Shown: piece by piece, positions 34,375-41,967 of the stretch
Layout: each line of letters begins with the position of its first letter
Numbering within the stretch: position 1 is the stretch's first letter
Assembly: GCA_965207165.1 (NCBI GenBank)
Contig: OZ242265.1
Coordinates: 3,472,001-3,536,000 of the forward strand
Direction: 5' to 3'
Origin: JAAXHV01 sp965207165
Lineage (GTDB): Bacteria > Pseudomonadota > Gammaproteobacteria > Eutrophobiales > Eutrophobiaceae
DNA: 64,000 bases
Position numbers and translations under genes: made by a program
Notes under the pieces: model-generated
Told to the model about the DNA's origin: nothing
Database searches by the model: none
What the model saw: the letters and a program-made list of their open reading frames with translations, nothing else

Positions 34375-35781
34375 TCAGTTACCGGTAATGCGCGCATCCG
34401 TGATAAAACCGGCCAGCGCGGATGCCGCTACGGTTGCCGGGCTGGCGAGGTGGGAACGCGCGCCCGGGCCTTGCCTGCCTTCAAAGTTGCGGTTGGTGCT
34501 GGTAATGACGCGCTCGTTCCGGGTGAAACCCTCGCCGCCTGCGTAAAAACACAGGGAGCAACCCGATTCGCGCCATTCAAAGCCGGCATCCCTGAACACC
34601 TGGTCCAGGCCTTCCTGCTCCGCTTCAAGTTTTACGCGGCTCGACCCGGGGACACAGATCGCCTTGATCCCCCTGGCGATTTTATTGCCCTTCAGGATGT
34701 CGGCCGCGGCGCGCAGGTCACTTAACCGGCTATTGGTACAGGAACCGATAAAAGCCGCATCGATAGGTATGGAACTCATGGCCGTGCCCGGGTTCAGACC
34801 CATGTAATCCAGCGCCCGTTGCATGGCCCGGCCTGCGGCTTCATCGCTTTCGTTGCCGGGGTCGGGGACCCTGCCGGAGATCCCTACGGCGTGTTGCGGG
34901 CTGGTTCCCCAGGTAACCGTCGGTTCTACATCCGCCAGGTCCACTCGCAGTTCCTTGTCATAGACTGCTCCGTCATCGCTGGACAGTTGCTGCCAGTAAG
35001 CCGTGGCTGCATCCCGTTGATCGCCCTGCGGTGTATAGGGTCTGCCGGCGACGTAGTCCAGCGTGGCATCATCCGGGGCGATGAGCCCGGTGAACGCGGA
35101 GAACTCGACCGCCATATTGCACAAGGTCATTCTTGCCTCAACCGGCAACTGCCCGATCCCGCTACCGCGGAATTCGATTGCATAACCGCGCCCGCCGCTG
35201 GCGGAATATTCAGCTATCAGGTGCAGGATCACGTCTTTTGCGGTAACGCCGCGCGCCAGGTCCCCTTCCAGGTATACAGCCATCTGTTCCGGTTTGATTA
35301 CCCGCAGGGTCTCCAGCGCCAGGGCGTGTTCGCAATCGCTGGAACCGATACCCCAGGCCAGCGCGCCCAGCGCGCCCAGCGTACAGGTGTGGCTGTCGGG
35401 GCATACCATGGTCAGGCCTGGAAGGGCAATCCCCTGTTCGGCGGCTATGACGTGGGAGATGCCCTGGCGCGGGTCGTTAATATCAAACAAGGTGATGCCG
35501 GCGCGGCGGGTCTCCTGCCTGGTGCGGGTGATAAATTCCCGCCCGCCCGGCATGGCGGTTTCGTCACCCCTGCCCGGGCGCGTATCGACAATATGATCCA
35601 TGGTACAGAAAGCATGGGCAGGGTTACGCACCTGCAGTTTGCGCTCCGCCATGCCGGTCAAGGCTATACTGCCGGTACGCTCATGCAGAAATACACGATC
35701 GATATGTAACAGGTGAGAACCATTTCCGAGATCGGCGACCAGGTGGTCCTGCCAGATTTTTTCAAACAGGGTTGTTGGCAT
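34375..35781 (-). CDS. leuC-like: LeuC-type large subunit of a hydro-lyase/isomerase
   Basis: This 468-residue [4Fe-4S] protein has the cluster Cys residues in AFIGSCTNSRLSDL and ESGCSLCFYAGGEGF. It also has CPDSHTCTLGALGALAWGIGSSDCEHALA and GSSRVKLEAEQEG. The segment after the Cys pair, FYAGGEG, differs from the LAMNPD of isopropylmalate isomerases (from memory), suggesting a different substrate. Homologous pairs hydrate citraconate or dimethylmaleate in other bacteria. The gene's leader carries a GGGGACGG-type palindrome 12 bases before the ATG, unusually close to the ribosome site, and a shared operator further upstream. Confidence 0.92.
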   Translation of the reverse strand: MPTTLFEKIWQDHLVADLGNGSHLLHIDRVFLHERTGSIALTGMAERKLQVRNPAHAFCTMDHIVDTRPGRGDETAMPGGREFITRTRQETRRAGITLFDINDPRQGISHVIAAEQGIALPGLTMVCPDSHTCTLGALGALAWGIGSSDCEHALALETLRVIKPEQMAVYLEGDLARGVTAKDVILHLIAEYSASGGRGYAIEFRGSGIGQLPVEARMTLCNMAVEFSAFTGLIAPDDATLDYVAGRPYTPQGDQRDAATAYWQQLSSDDGAVYDKELRVDLADVEPTVTWGTSPQHAVGISGRVPDPGNESDEAAGRAMQRALDYMGLNPGTAMSSIPIDAAFIGSCTNSRLSDLRAAADILKGNKIARGIKAICVPGSSRVKLEAEQEGLDQVFRDAGFEWRESGCSLCFYAGGEGFTRNERVITSTNRNFEGRQGPGARSHLASPATVAASALAGFITDARITGN

Positions 35782-35792
35782 CTGCTGTGTCC

Positions 35793-35816
35793 GGGGACGG
35801 ATTTAAATCCGTCTCC
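35793..35816. repeat. Dispersed palindrome, GGGGACGG family, copy 3
   Basis: A 24-bp palindrome has arms GGGGACGGATTT and AAATCCGTCTCC, with one mismatch. It lies in the leader of the leuC-like gene, so the hairpin would form in the mRNA just before its start codon. Confidence 0.8.
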
Positions 35817-35842
35817 TTATATCGGTATTGTTCTTCCAATTA

Positions 35843-35860
35843 TGTTATAAAAGTATATCA
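35843..35860. promoter_or_regulatory. Candidate operator between leuC-like and hydantoinase-type genes
   Basis: TGTTATAAAAGTATATCA has 7-4-7 layout, with the left arm identical to the palindrome at 2041 and the right arm 6 of 7. It sits between divergent genes (starts 35781 and 35894), within the likely promoter zone of both. Confidence 0.5.
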
Positions 35861-35893
35861 TTATAACTTTAGGGGGGTTGAAGAAAGTCCGCT

Positions 35894-37375
35894 ATGGCAA
35901 CAGACCTGTTGATCAAAGATGTAAGAGTGGTCAGACCGCTTGAACGCTCGGTTGAAACGGCGGATATCGCCATCTCTGCCGGTAAGTTCAGCAGGATCGC
36001 CCCGGATATCGATCCGGCTTCGGCAAACCGGGTGATAGACGGCAGGCAGCGCCTGGCGTTTCCGGGCGTTGTCGATGCCCACATGCATACGGGAATTTAT
36101 TCGCCGCTGGCTGAAGATGCGGTCAGCGAGAGCAGGGCGGCGGCCATGGGCGGCGTCACTTCAAGCCTGAACTACATGCGCACGGGCATGTATTACCTGA
36201 ACAAGTCCGGCCCATACCGTGAATTTTTCCCGGAAGTGCTGTCTACGTCGAACGGGCGGTTTCACGTGGATTACGCCTATCACCTGGCGCCGATGATGGC
36301 GGCCCATATCGATGAGATCGAAGATTTGATCGAGACCCACGGCGTAACGTCGTTCAAGATTTTCATGTTTTACGGCTCCCACGGCTTGCATGGAAAATCT
36401 GACGACCAGAGCGATTTCCTCATGATCGGCAAGGCTGAGCGGTATGATCTTGCCCACTTTGAATTCATCATGCGCGGCATCCGCCGGGCCATGGACCGTT
36501 TCCCGGACAGGGCGGAGCAGATCAGCCTGAGCATGCACTGCGAGACGGCCGAGATCATGCGGGCCTACACCCGCCTGGTCGAATCGGAAGGACGGCTGAG
36601 CGGCCTTCCTGCCTACCATGCCTCGCGCCCGCCGCACTCCGAAGGCCTGGCCATTTTTATCGCCTCGTACCTGGCCCATGAAACGGACTGTGTAAACATC
36701 AACCTGCTGCACCTGTCGTCCCGCAAGGCGGTTGAAGCCGCCCTGTTGATGGCGGATGCGTTTCCGCACGTCAACTTCCGCCGCGAGGTGACCATCGGCC
36801 ACCTGATGCTGGATACGGACTCCGCATGCGGTGCGCTGGCCAAGGTAAACCCGCCAATCCGCCCGCGCGCAGACGTGGAGTACCTGTGGGAGAAGTTGCT
36901 GAACAATCAACTGGACTGGGTGGTCAGCGATCATGCCTGCTGCCGGCACGAATTCAAACTGGATAACGCCAGTCCGGGCAATGTTTTTCTGGCCAAGTCA
37001 GGTTTTGGCGGCACGGAATATTTGCTGGCGGCGCTGATCAGCGAGGGGACGAAAAGGGGGATGGACCTCAACCATATTGCCAGGGTATCCAGTTACAACC
37101 CGGCAAAGCGTTACGGTCTCAACGGCAAGGGCGATATCGCCCCCGGCTACGATGCCGACCTGGCGCTGGTGGACCCCGCTGAAAGCTGGACGGTGCGGGC
37201 CGAAGAATCGGATTCGACCCAGGGTTACACACCGTTTGAAGGTATGGAGTTGTCCGCCAGGATAAAGCAGACCTGGCTGCGCGGGCAGCTGATCTACGAC
37301 GGCAACGTGGTCGGTGAACCTGCCGGCCAATACCTGCATCGACCCTATCCGGAGCCAATTGAACAGGATGGCTGA
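35894..37375 (+). CDS. Hydantoinase/dihydropyrimidinase-type cyclic amidohydrolase
   Basis: This 493-residue amidohydrolase has all metal and catalytic residues of the cyclic amidase group. These are HxH in VVDAHMHTGIYS, the carbamylated Lys in TSFKIFMFYG, His in LSMHCETAE and NLLHLSSRKA, and Asp in WVVSDHACC. C-terminal KGDIAPGYDADLALVDP completes the fold. The family opens cyclic amides (hydantoin, dihydropyrimidine, allantoin) and, in some members, cyclic imides. It is the most intact hydrolase of the locus and central to the idea that a cyclic N-containing ring is opened. A ribosome site is not strong (GAAG). The operator at 35843 lies upstream. Confidence 0.92.
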   Translation: MATDLLIKDVRVVRPLERSVETADIAISAGKFSRIAPDIDPASANRVIDGRQRLAFPGVVDAHMHTGIYSPLAEDAVSESRAAAMGGVTSSLNYMRTGMYYLNKSGPYREFFPEVLSTSNGRFHVDYAYHLAPMMAAHIDEIEDLIETHGVTSFKIFMFYGSHGLHGKSDDQSDFLMIGKAERYDLAHFEFIMRGIRRAMDRFPDRAEQISLSMHCETAEIMRAYTRLVESEGRLSGLPAYHASRPPHSEGLAIFIASYLAHETDCVNINLLHLSSRKAVEAALLMADAFPHVNFRREVTIGHLMLDTDSACGALAKVNPPIRPRADVEYLWEKLLNNQLDWVVSDHACCRHEFKLDNASPGNVFLAKSGFGGTEYLLAALISEGTKRGMDLNHIARVSSYNPAKRYGLNGKGDIAPGYDADLALVDPAESWTVRAEESDSTQGYTPFEGMELSARIKQTWLRGQLIYDGNVVGEPAGQYLHRPYPEPIEQDG

Positions 37376-37429
37376 TGACACGCCCTGTATAACGGCCCGA
37401 TCCGGGTGGTTCCGGTAATGCTGATGACG

Positions 37430-38197
37430 TTACTTCAGGGTGAGAGACATGCGGTACTGGAAGCGGTCCGGGTTATATACCGCACTCAGGTGATCAACCT
37501 GTTGTCCGTCCCCGGAGAACGAGCGGCGTATCAGTTTCAGCAGTGGTTTCCCCGGCACAATGCCCAGGGCGCCGGCCGCGGGCGGCAACGCGGCTTCAGC
37601 GCTGAGGGTCTGTTCGGCGCGGGCAATTTTCACGCCGGATTTTCGCAACAGTTCCAGCCGCGGGTGTTTTTCCAGGGCCTGTTTGCGAACGGATCGATCG
37701 AATCCGAGCGTCCAGCTTTCATAGTAGGCAAACGGCAGGTCGCGGTTACTCCTGAGGCGCACCATGTGGCACAGCGTCCGGTCGTCGGCAATACCGAATT
37801 CATCGATGATATGCGCCGGCGGGCGGACAAAGCGCAGGCTCAACACCTTGATCCTGGTTTCCCTGCCCATGTGCTCCAGGCTTTCCAGCGCATCCGTCAG
37901 TGGTGCATTGAGCAGTTCCGGGTGGTAGTGGTAATTTACGAAAGTGCCGCGGCCGCGCTGGCGCGCAACCAGGTTTTCCGCCGCAAGGTCGTCCAGGGCG
38001 CGCCTGGCGGTGATGCGGGACACCTTGAAAGTCATGGACAACTCCTTTTCGGACGGCATTCTGGAACCGTCTTCCAGCACGCCGCCGAGGATACAGTCGC
38101 GCAACATGGAATAAAGCTGGTGATACAACGGTGTTGGAGAACCCGGATCCAGGACCTCATGGTGGTACTTGCTCAGGAGCGTCAGTGTTGCATCCAT
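37430..38197 (-). CDS. HutC-type GntR transcription regulator
   Basis: This 255-residue regulator has an N-terminal winged helix-turn-helix (TPLYHQLYSMLRDCILGG, RMPSEKELSMTFKVSRITARRALDDLAAENLV, RQRGRGTFV) and a C-terminal UTRA effector domain from about residue 85. HutC/FadR relatives bind short palindromes and are released by pathway metabolites. It is the only specific regulator in the 43-kb locus, so it is the first candidate to bind the TGTTATA-N4-TATAACA sites. It is convergent with the amidohydrolase gene and divergent from the methyltransferase-HyuAB operon, with an imperfect related site near 38248. Confidence 0.93.
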   Translation of the reverse strand: MDATLTLLSKYHHEVLDPGSPTPLYHQLYSMLRDCILGGVLEDGSRMPSEKELSMTFKVSRITARRALDDLAAENLVARQRGRGTFVNYHYHPELLNAPLTDALESLEHMGRETRIKVLSLRFVRPPAHIIDEFGIADDRTLCHMVRLRSNRDLPFAYYESWTLGFDRSVRKQALEKHPRLELLRKSGVKIARAEQTLSAEAALPPAAGALGIVPGKPLLKLIRRSFSGDGQQVDHLSAVYNPDRFQYRMSLTLK

Positions 38198-38342
38198 TGT
38201 TCAGACGTCGGTTTGCTTCGGTATGCTTGAAGATGATCAAACTACATTGATATATCGATAAAATCAATTGCTGATACCATGGGGTCGAAATTCACATATA
38301 ATCAGGTTCATTCATTCAGCCAAGACAAGTGGGGGCAGAACC

Positions 38343-39512
38343 ATGCAGACAAGCGAGCTGGAACAACATAAACACGCAATCCTCCCTGAAACCACCCATG
38401 ACGAGCAGGCAAGGCAACAGTTTGTTCGTTCTTTCAAGGAACACCTGGTCGCGCATGTCCATCCGGGCAACCGGCATGCCTACGAGAACCGGGCGAAACC
38501 GGCTTTTGTCCGGGAACACGGGCGCGAACCGGAAAACCGTTATGAAATCCGCGATGTGATGGTAACAGACCCGCATTACCGGGTATTCAGTTCGTTGCTG
38601 CGCACCAGCCAGGAAATGATGTGGTCGGCCTCGCAACTCCCGGTGCAGAGAAACCTGGCTGAACTGATAGAAAAGGCGAAGGAAACCGGCAACACCGGCG
38701 GCAGTCTGCGGCTCGATCCGGACCTGGAAGTGCCGCGCTACCACACCGCCGTGGATATCCATTGTCAACCCGGTGGCTACCACACTGAAATAACCGCGGA
38801 TGACGTCGCCCCCGGGGCAATCTATGACCGCGCGGTGTTTGTCTATGCCATGGGGCAGATGGGGCCGGACAACGCGGACATGGGTGACAGCAGCGCGGCC
38901 TGGATAAAGGAAAACTACCCCGGCCTCAACCCGGCGCGCATCCTGGACATGGGCTGCGCGGTCGGCCACAGCACGGTGCCGTACGCACAGGCCTGGCCCG
39001 GTGCGGAAGTACACGGCATTGACGTGGCCGCGCCGATGCTGCGTTATGCCCATGCGCGTGCGGAAGCCCTGGGCGCGAAAATACATTACTCCCAGCAGAA
39101 TGCGGAAAGAATGGATTTTGAGGATGCTTCCTTCGACCTGATCGTTTCCCACATCCTGTTGCATGAAACCTCTGAAAAGGCGCTGCGCCGTGTTATCGAC
39201 GAGTGCCACCGCCTGCTGAAACCGGGCGGACTCATGGTGCATGCGGAGACGCCTCCCTACAAGAACCTGGAGCATTTCGACGCGTTCATGCTGGACTGGG
39301 ATACCCGTAACAACAACGAACCGTTCTGGGGCCGTTCCCACGATATCGATTACGTCGAACTCAGCAGCAGGAGCGGCTTTGACCCGGAAAAAGTATTCGA
39401 GGTCATGGCGCCCAGCGCCTACCAGATTGCCCAGGCCAGGCGTTCCAAGGTATTCCAGGGCGGCGACTTCGGCGGCGGCGGCCTGTGGTTTTTGTACGGC
39501 GCGGAAAAATAG
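38343..39512 (+). CDS. SAM-dependent methyltransferase with extra N-terminal domain
   Basis: This 389-residue paralogue of the protein at 4947-6047 has an N-terminal domain with EMMWSASQLPVQRN and VDIHCQPGGYHTE. It then has a class I methyltransferase domain with ILDMGCAVGHSTVPYAQ, VHGIDVAAPMLRYAHARAEALG, FDLIVSHILLHE and LLKPGGLMVHAE. ATG 38343 is preferred because GGGGG lies just upstream; a longer reading from 38268 has no support. It is the first gene of the hyuA-hyuB operon. The acceptor is unknown; it may modify the pathway substrate. Confidence 0.88.
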   Translation: MQTSELEQHKHAILPETTHDEQARQQFVRSFKEHLVAHVHPGNRHAYENRAKPAFVREHGREPENRYEIRDVMVTDPHYRVFSSLLRTSQEMMWSASQLPVQRNLAELIEKAKETGNTGGSLRLDPDLEVPRYHTAVDIHCQPGGYHTEITADDVAPGAIYDRAVFVYAMGQMGPDNADMGDSSAAWIKENYPGLNPARILDMGCAVGHSTVPYAQAWPGAEVHGIDVAAPMLRYAHARAEALGAKIHYSQQNAERMDFEDASFDLIVSHILLHETSEKALRRVIDECHRLLKPGGLMVHAETPPYKNLEHFDAFMLDWDTRNNNEPFWGRSHDIDYVELSSRSGFDPEKVFEVMAPSAYQIAQARRSKVFQGGDFGGGGLWFLYGAEK

Positions 39513-39525
39513 GACGGCGTTACCG

Positions 39526-39885
39526 ATGGGCGAGCAACCAAGGTTAAAACGCAAGGCCAAGGGTGAAAGGCCGTATTTTTTTGATGATCCGGCCGTAGAC
39601 AGGTTGCTGGCGATGCTCATGGGGCTTGCCGGGGAGGTATCGGTCCTGCGCGACCGGGTCGATACCATCGAGCGCCTGGCCGAGAAAAATGAGATGTTCA
39701 CCCGGTCGGATATCGAGAATTTCCAGCCGGATGATGCCGCGCTCAGGGAGCGCGCCGAGCGGCGTGAAATATTTCTCGGCGAGATCACGCGCATAATACA
39801 GGCGGAACTGGAGGGCGTGCAGGATCAGGATAGCGCCCCGTACACCCAGGCCATCGAACTGGTCACCGCCCACGGGGATGATTGA
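39526..39885 (+). CDS. Small coiled-coil hypothetical protein
   Basis: This 119-residue protein is not recognised. A basic N-terminus (RLKRKAKGERPYFFDDPAVDRLL) is followed by a heptad-like stretch MLMGLAGEVSVLRDRVDTIERLAEKN, then an acidic Arg/Glu-rich region. No membrane segment or signal peptide is present. It sits 13 bp after the methyltransferase and 6 bp before hyuA. It could be an accessory or assembly factor for one of those enzymes. The reading frame shifts relative to its neighbours but codon use is similar. Confidence 0.75.
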   Translation: MGEQPRLKRKAKGERPYFFDDPAVDRLLAMLMGLAGEVSVLRDRVDTIERLAEKNEMFTRSDIENFQPDDAALRERAERREIFLGEITRIIQAELEGVQDQDSAPYTQAIELVTAHGDD

Positions 39886-39891
39886 ACCGGT

Positions 39892-41949
39892 ATGAGTTAT
39901 CGCCTGGGTGTTGACGTAGGCGGCACCTTCACCGACTTGCTGCTCATCAACGAGCAGAGCGGCGCAACATTCACCGCAAAAGTGCCGTCGACGCCGGAGG
40001 ATTCGTCCATCGGGGTGCTGAACGGTATCGCTCGACTCTGTGACACCAACAACCTCGATGCGGGAGAAATATCCCGGGTAATGCACGGTACGACCGTGGC
40101 GACCAATGCCGTATTGACCGGACGCGGCGCCAGGGTCGGCCTGGTCACCACCAGGGGTTACCGGCAGGTATTGCAGGTAGCCCGATCCTTCTGCCCCGGC
40201 GGCCTGGGCGGCTGGGTCAGCTTCGTAAAGAAACCCTTGCTCGCCCCCCTGGAACTGACCATAGAAGCGGATGAACGTATCGGCGCCGGTGGCGAGGTCA
40301 TCAGGGAACTGGACGAGCAGGCGTTAGCAAGGGACCTGCAGAGACTGCGTGCAAGAGGGGAGGTGGAATCCCTGACCATCTGCTTCATCAACGCTTATAT
40401 CAATGATGAGAACGAACGCCGCGCAGAGGCCGTCGCAAGTGAGGTTTTCAGCGGCATACCCATCTCCATATCCAGCAAGGTCGTGCCGGAGATGCAGGAG
40501 TACGAACGCACCGAGACCACGGTAGTCAACGCCTACGTCAGGCCTGAAGTGTCGAAATATATCACCAACCTGCAGGCTGCCCTGGCCGAGCAGATGGGCA
40601 GCGACGTGATCCTCTCCATCCTGCGTTCCGACGGCGGGCTGGCATCAGGCCGGGCTTCGGCGCAGTCACCGGTCAACATGCTCATGTCCGGGCCGGCCGG
40701 GGGAGTGACGGGCGCCCTGTATTTTTGCAGCCGCGCCGGCTACGACAACATATTGACTTTCGATATGGGCGGGACGTCAACGGACGTGGCGCTGATACAG
40801 AACGGCAAGGCCCGGGTAAGGCGGGAAACCATCGTCGGTGACGTGCGCGTCAGGGCGCCGTCAGTGGACGTGCGCACCGTAGGCGCCGGCGGGGGATCGA
40901 TCGCCTTTGTCCCGGAGCTTACCCGCGCCCTGCGCGTCGGCCCGCAATCGGCCGGGGCCGTCCCGGGTCCCGCGGCGTACCTGAAGGGAGGGGAACAACC
41001 GACGGTCTGCGACGCCAACGTGGTGCTGGGCTATCTCCCTGCCGACGTACAGCTTGGCGGCGCCATGGCGATTGACAAATCCGCGGCGGATGCCGCGGTA
41101 CAAAAGCTGGCGGATGCCATGGATATCACCCTCATGGAGGCAGCCGAAGGCATCATCAGGATCGTGAATGAATCCATGTTCGGCGCGTTGCGCCTGGTGT
41201 CTGTCGAACAGGGTTATGACCCCAGGGATTTCTCCCTGGTCGGATTCGGCGGCGCCGGTCCGTTGCACGCCAATGCGCTGGGCATCCTGACGGGTTCCTG
41301 GCCGGTCATCATCCCGCCCGGGCCCGGTGTGCTGTGCGCCTATGGCGATGCCACCACACAGGTCCAGGACGAGGCGGCTCGCACCTATATCACCATGGCG
41401 GAAGACACCAGCAGCGAAAACCTGCTGGATGACCTCAGGTCCCTGCGCCTGCGGGCCTCCGAGTCTCTCAGCGCCGACGGGATCCGGGAGCAGGACCTGG
41501 AAGCGTTCTACCAAGCTGACCTGCGTTACACGGGACAGGCCTACCAGATCACCCTGGACTTCACGGAACAGGAACTGGAAAACGGCGGTATCCTCAGCCT
41601 GACCAGGCGTTTTGACGCCGAACACAAGCACCTGTTCACTTTCGACCTGGGAGAAGGCCACGAGATTGTGATGATAAGGGCCATCGTCCGGGTCAGACAG
41701 AGGGCCATAGCCGAACTGGAAACCAGCGGCATGACGACCCGGCTGGAAGACTGCAAGGTGCACGATACCCGTTACTATTACGACGGCAACTGGCATGACG
41801 CTGCCATCTACGCCCGGGAAAAACTCCATGAAGGATTAACCGTGCCGGGTCCGGCGGTGATTTCCGAGATGGATTCCACGACCCTGGTTCTGCCCGGTTA
41901 CCAGGCAGGGGTGGACGCCCTGGGGAACCTGGTAATCAACCCTGCGTAA
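39892..41949 (+). CDS. hyuA-like: HyuA-type N-methylhydantoinase/oxoprolinase subunit A
   Basis: This 685-residue protein has the ATP-binding actin-like fold of the HyuA/oxoprolinase family: YRLGVDVGGTFTDLLLI, RVMHGTTVATNAVL, VVPEMQEYERTETTVVNAYV, LILSILRSDGG-like segment, LMSGPAGGVTGALYF, LTFDMGGTSTDVALI and VGAGGGSIAFV. Length is normal. With HyuB it performs ATP-dependent opening of a five-membered lactam or imide ring (hydantoin, 5-oxoproline) or, in the acetone carboxylase branch, carboxylation of a ketone. Gene order methyltransferase - small protein - hyuA - hyuB with tiny gaps indicates one operon. Confidence 0.92.
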   Translation: MSYRLGVDVGGTFTDLLLINEQSGATFTAKVPSTPEDSSIGVLNGIARLCDTNNLDAGEISRVMHGTTVATNAVLTGRGARVGLVTTRGYRQVLQVARSFCPGGLGGWVSFVKKPLLAPLELTIEADERIGAGGEVIRELDEQALARDLQRLRARGEVESLTICFINAYINDENERRAEAVASEVFSGIPISISSKVVPEMQEYERTETTVVNAYVRPEVSKYITNLQAALAEQMGSDVILSILRSDGGLASGRASAQSPVNMLMSGPAGGVTGALYFCSRAGYDNILTFDMGGTSTDVALIQNGKARVRRETIVGDVRVRAPSVDVRTVGAGGGSIAFVPELTRALRVGPQSAGAVPGPAAYLKGGEQPTVCDANVVLGYLPADVQLGGAMAIDKSAADAAVQKLADAMDITLMEAAEGIIRIVNESMFGALRLVSVEQGYDPRDFSLVGFGGAGPLHANALGILTGSWPVIIPPGPGVLCAYGDATTQVQDEAARTYITMAEDTSSENLLDDLRSLRLRASESLSADGIREQDLEAFYQADLRYTGQAYQITLDFTEQELENGGILSLTRRFDAEHKHLFTFDLGEGHEIVMIRAIVRVRQRAIAELETSGMTTRLEDCKVHDTRYYYDGNWHDAAIYAREKLHEGLTVPGPAVISEMDSTTLVLPGYQAGVDALGNLVINPA

Positions 41950-41967
41950 CCGACCGGGGCAGAGCCT

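Noticed and set aside
38248..38266. Operator between the GntR and methyltransferase genes
   Set aside because: TGATATATCGATAAAATCA has related parts (TGATATA) but the right arm matches only 4 of 7. Autoregulation is likely for a GntR gene, yet the site is too weak to call from sequence.
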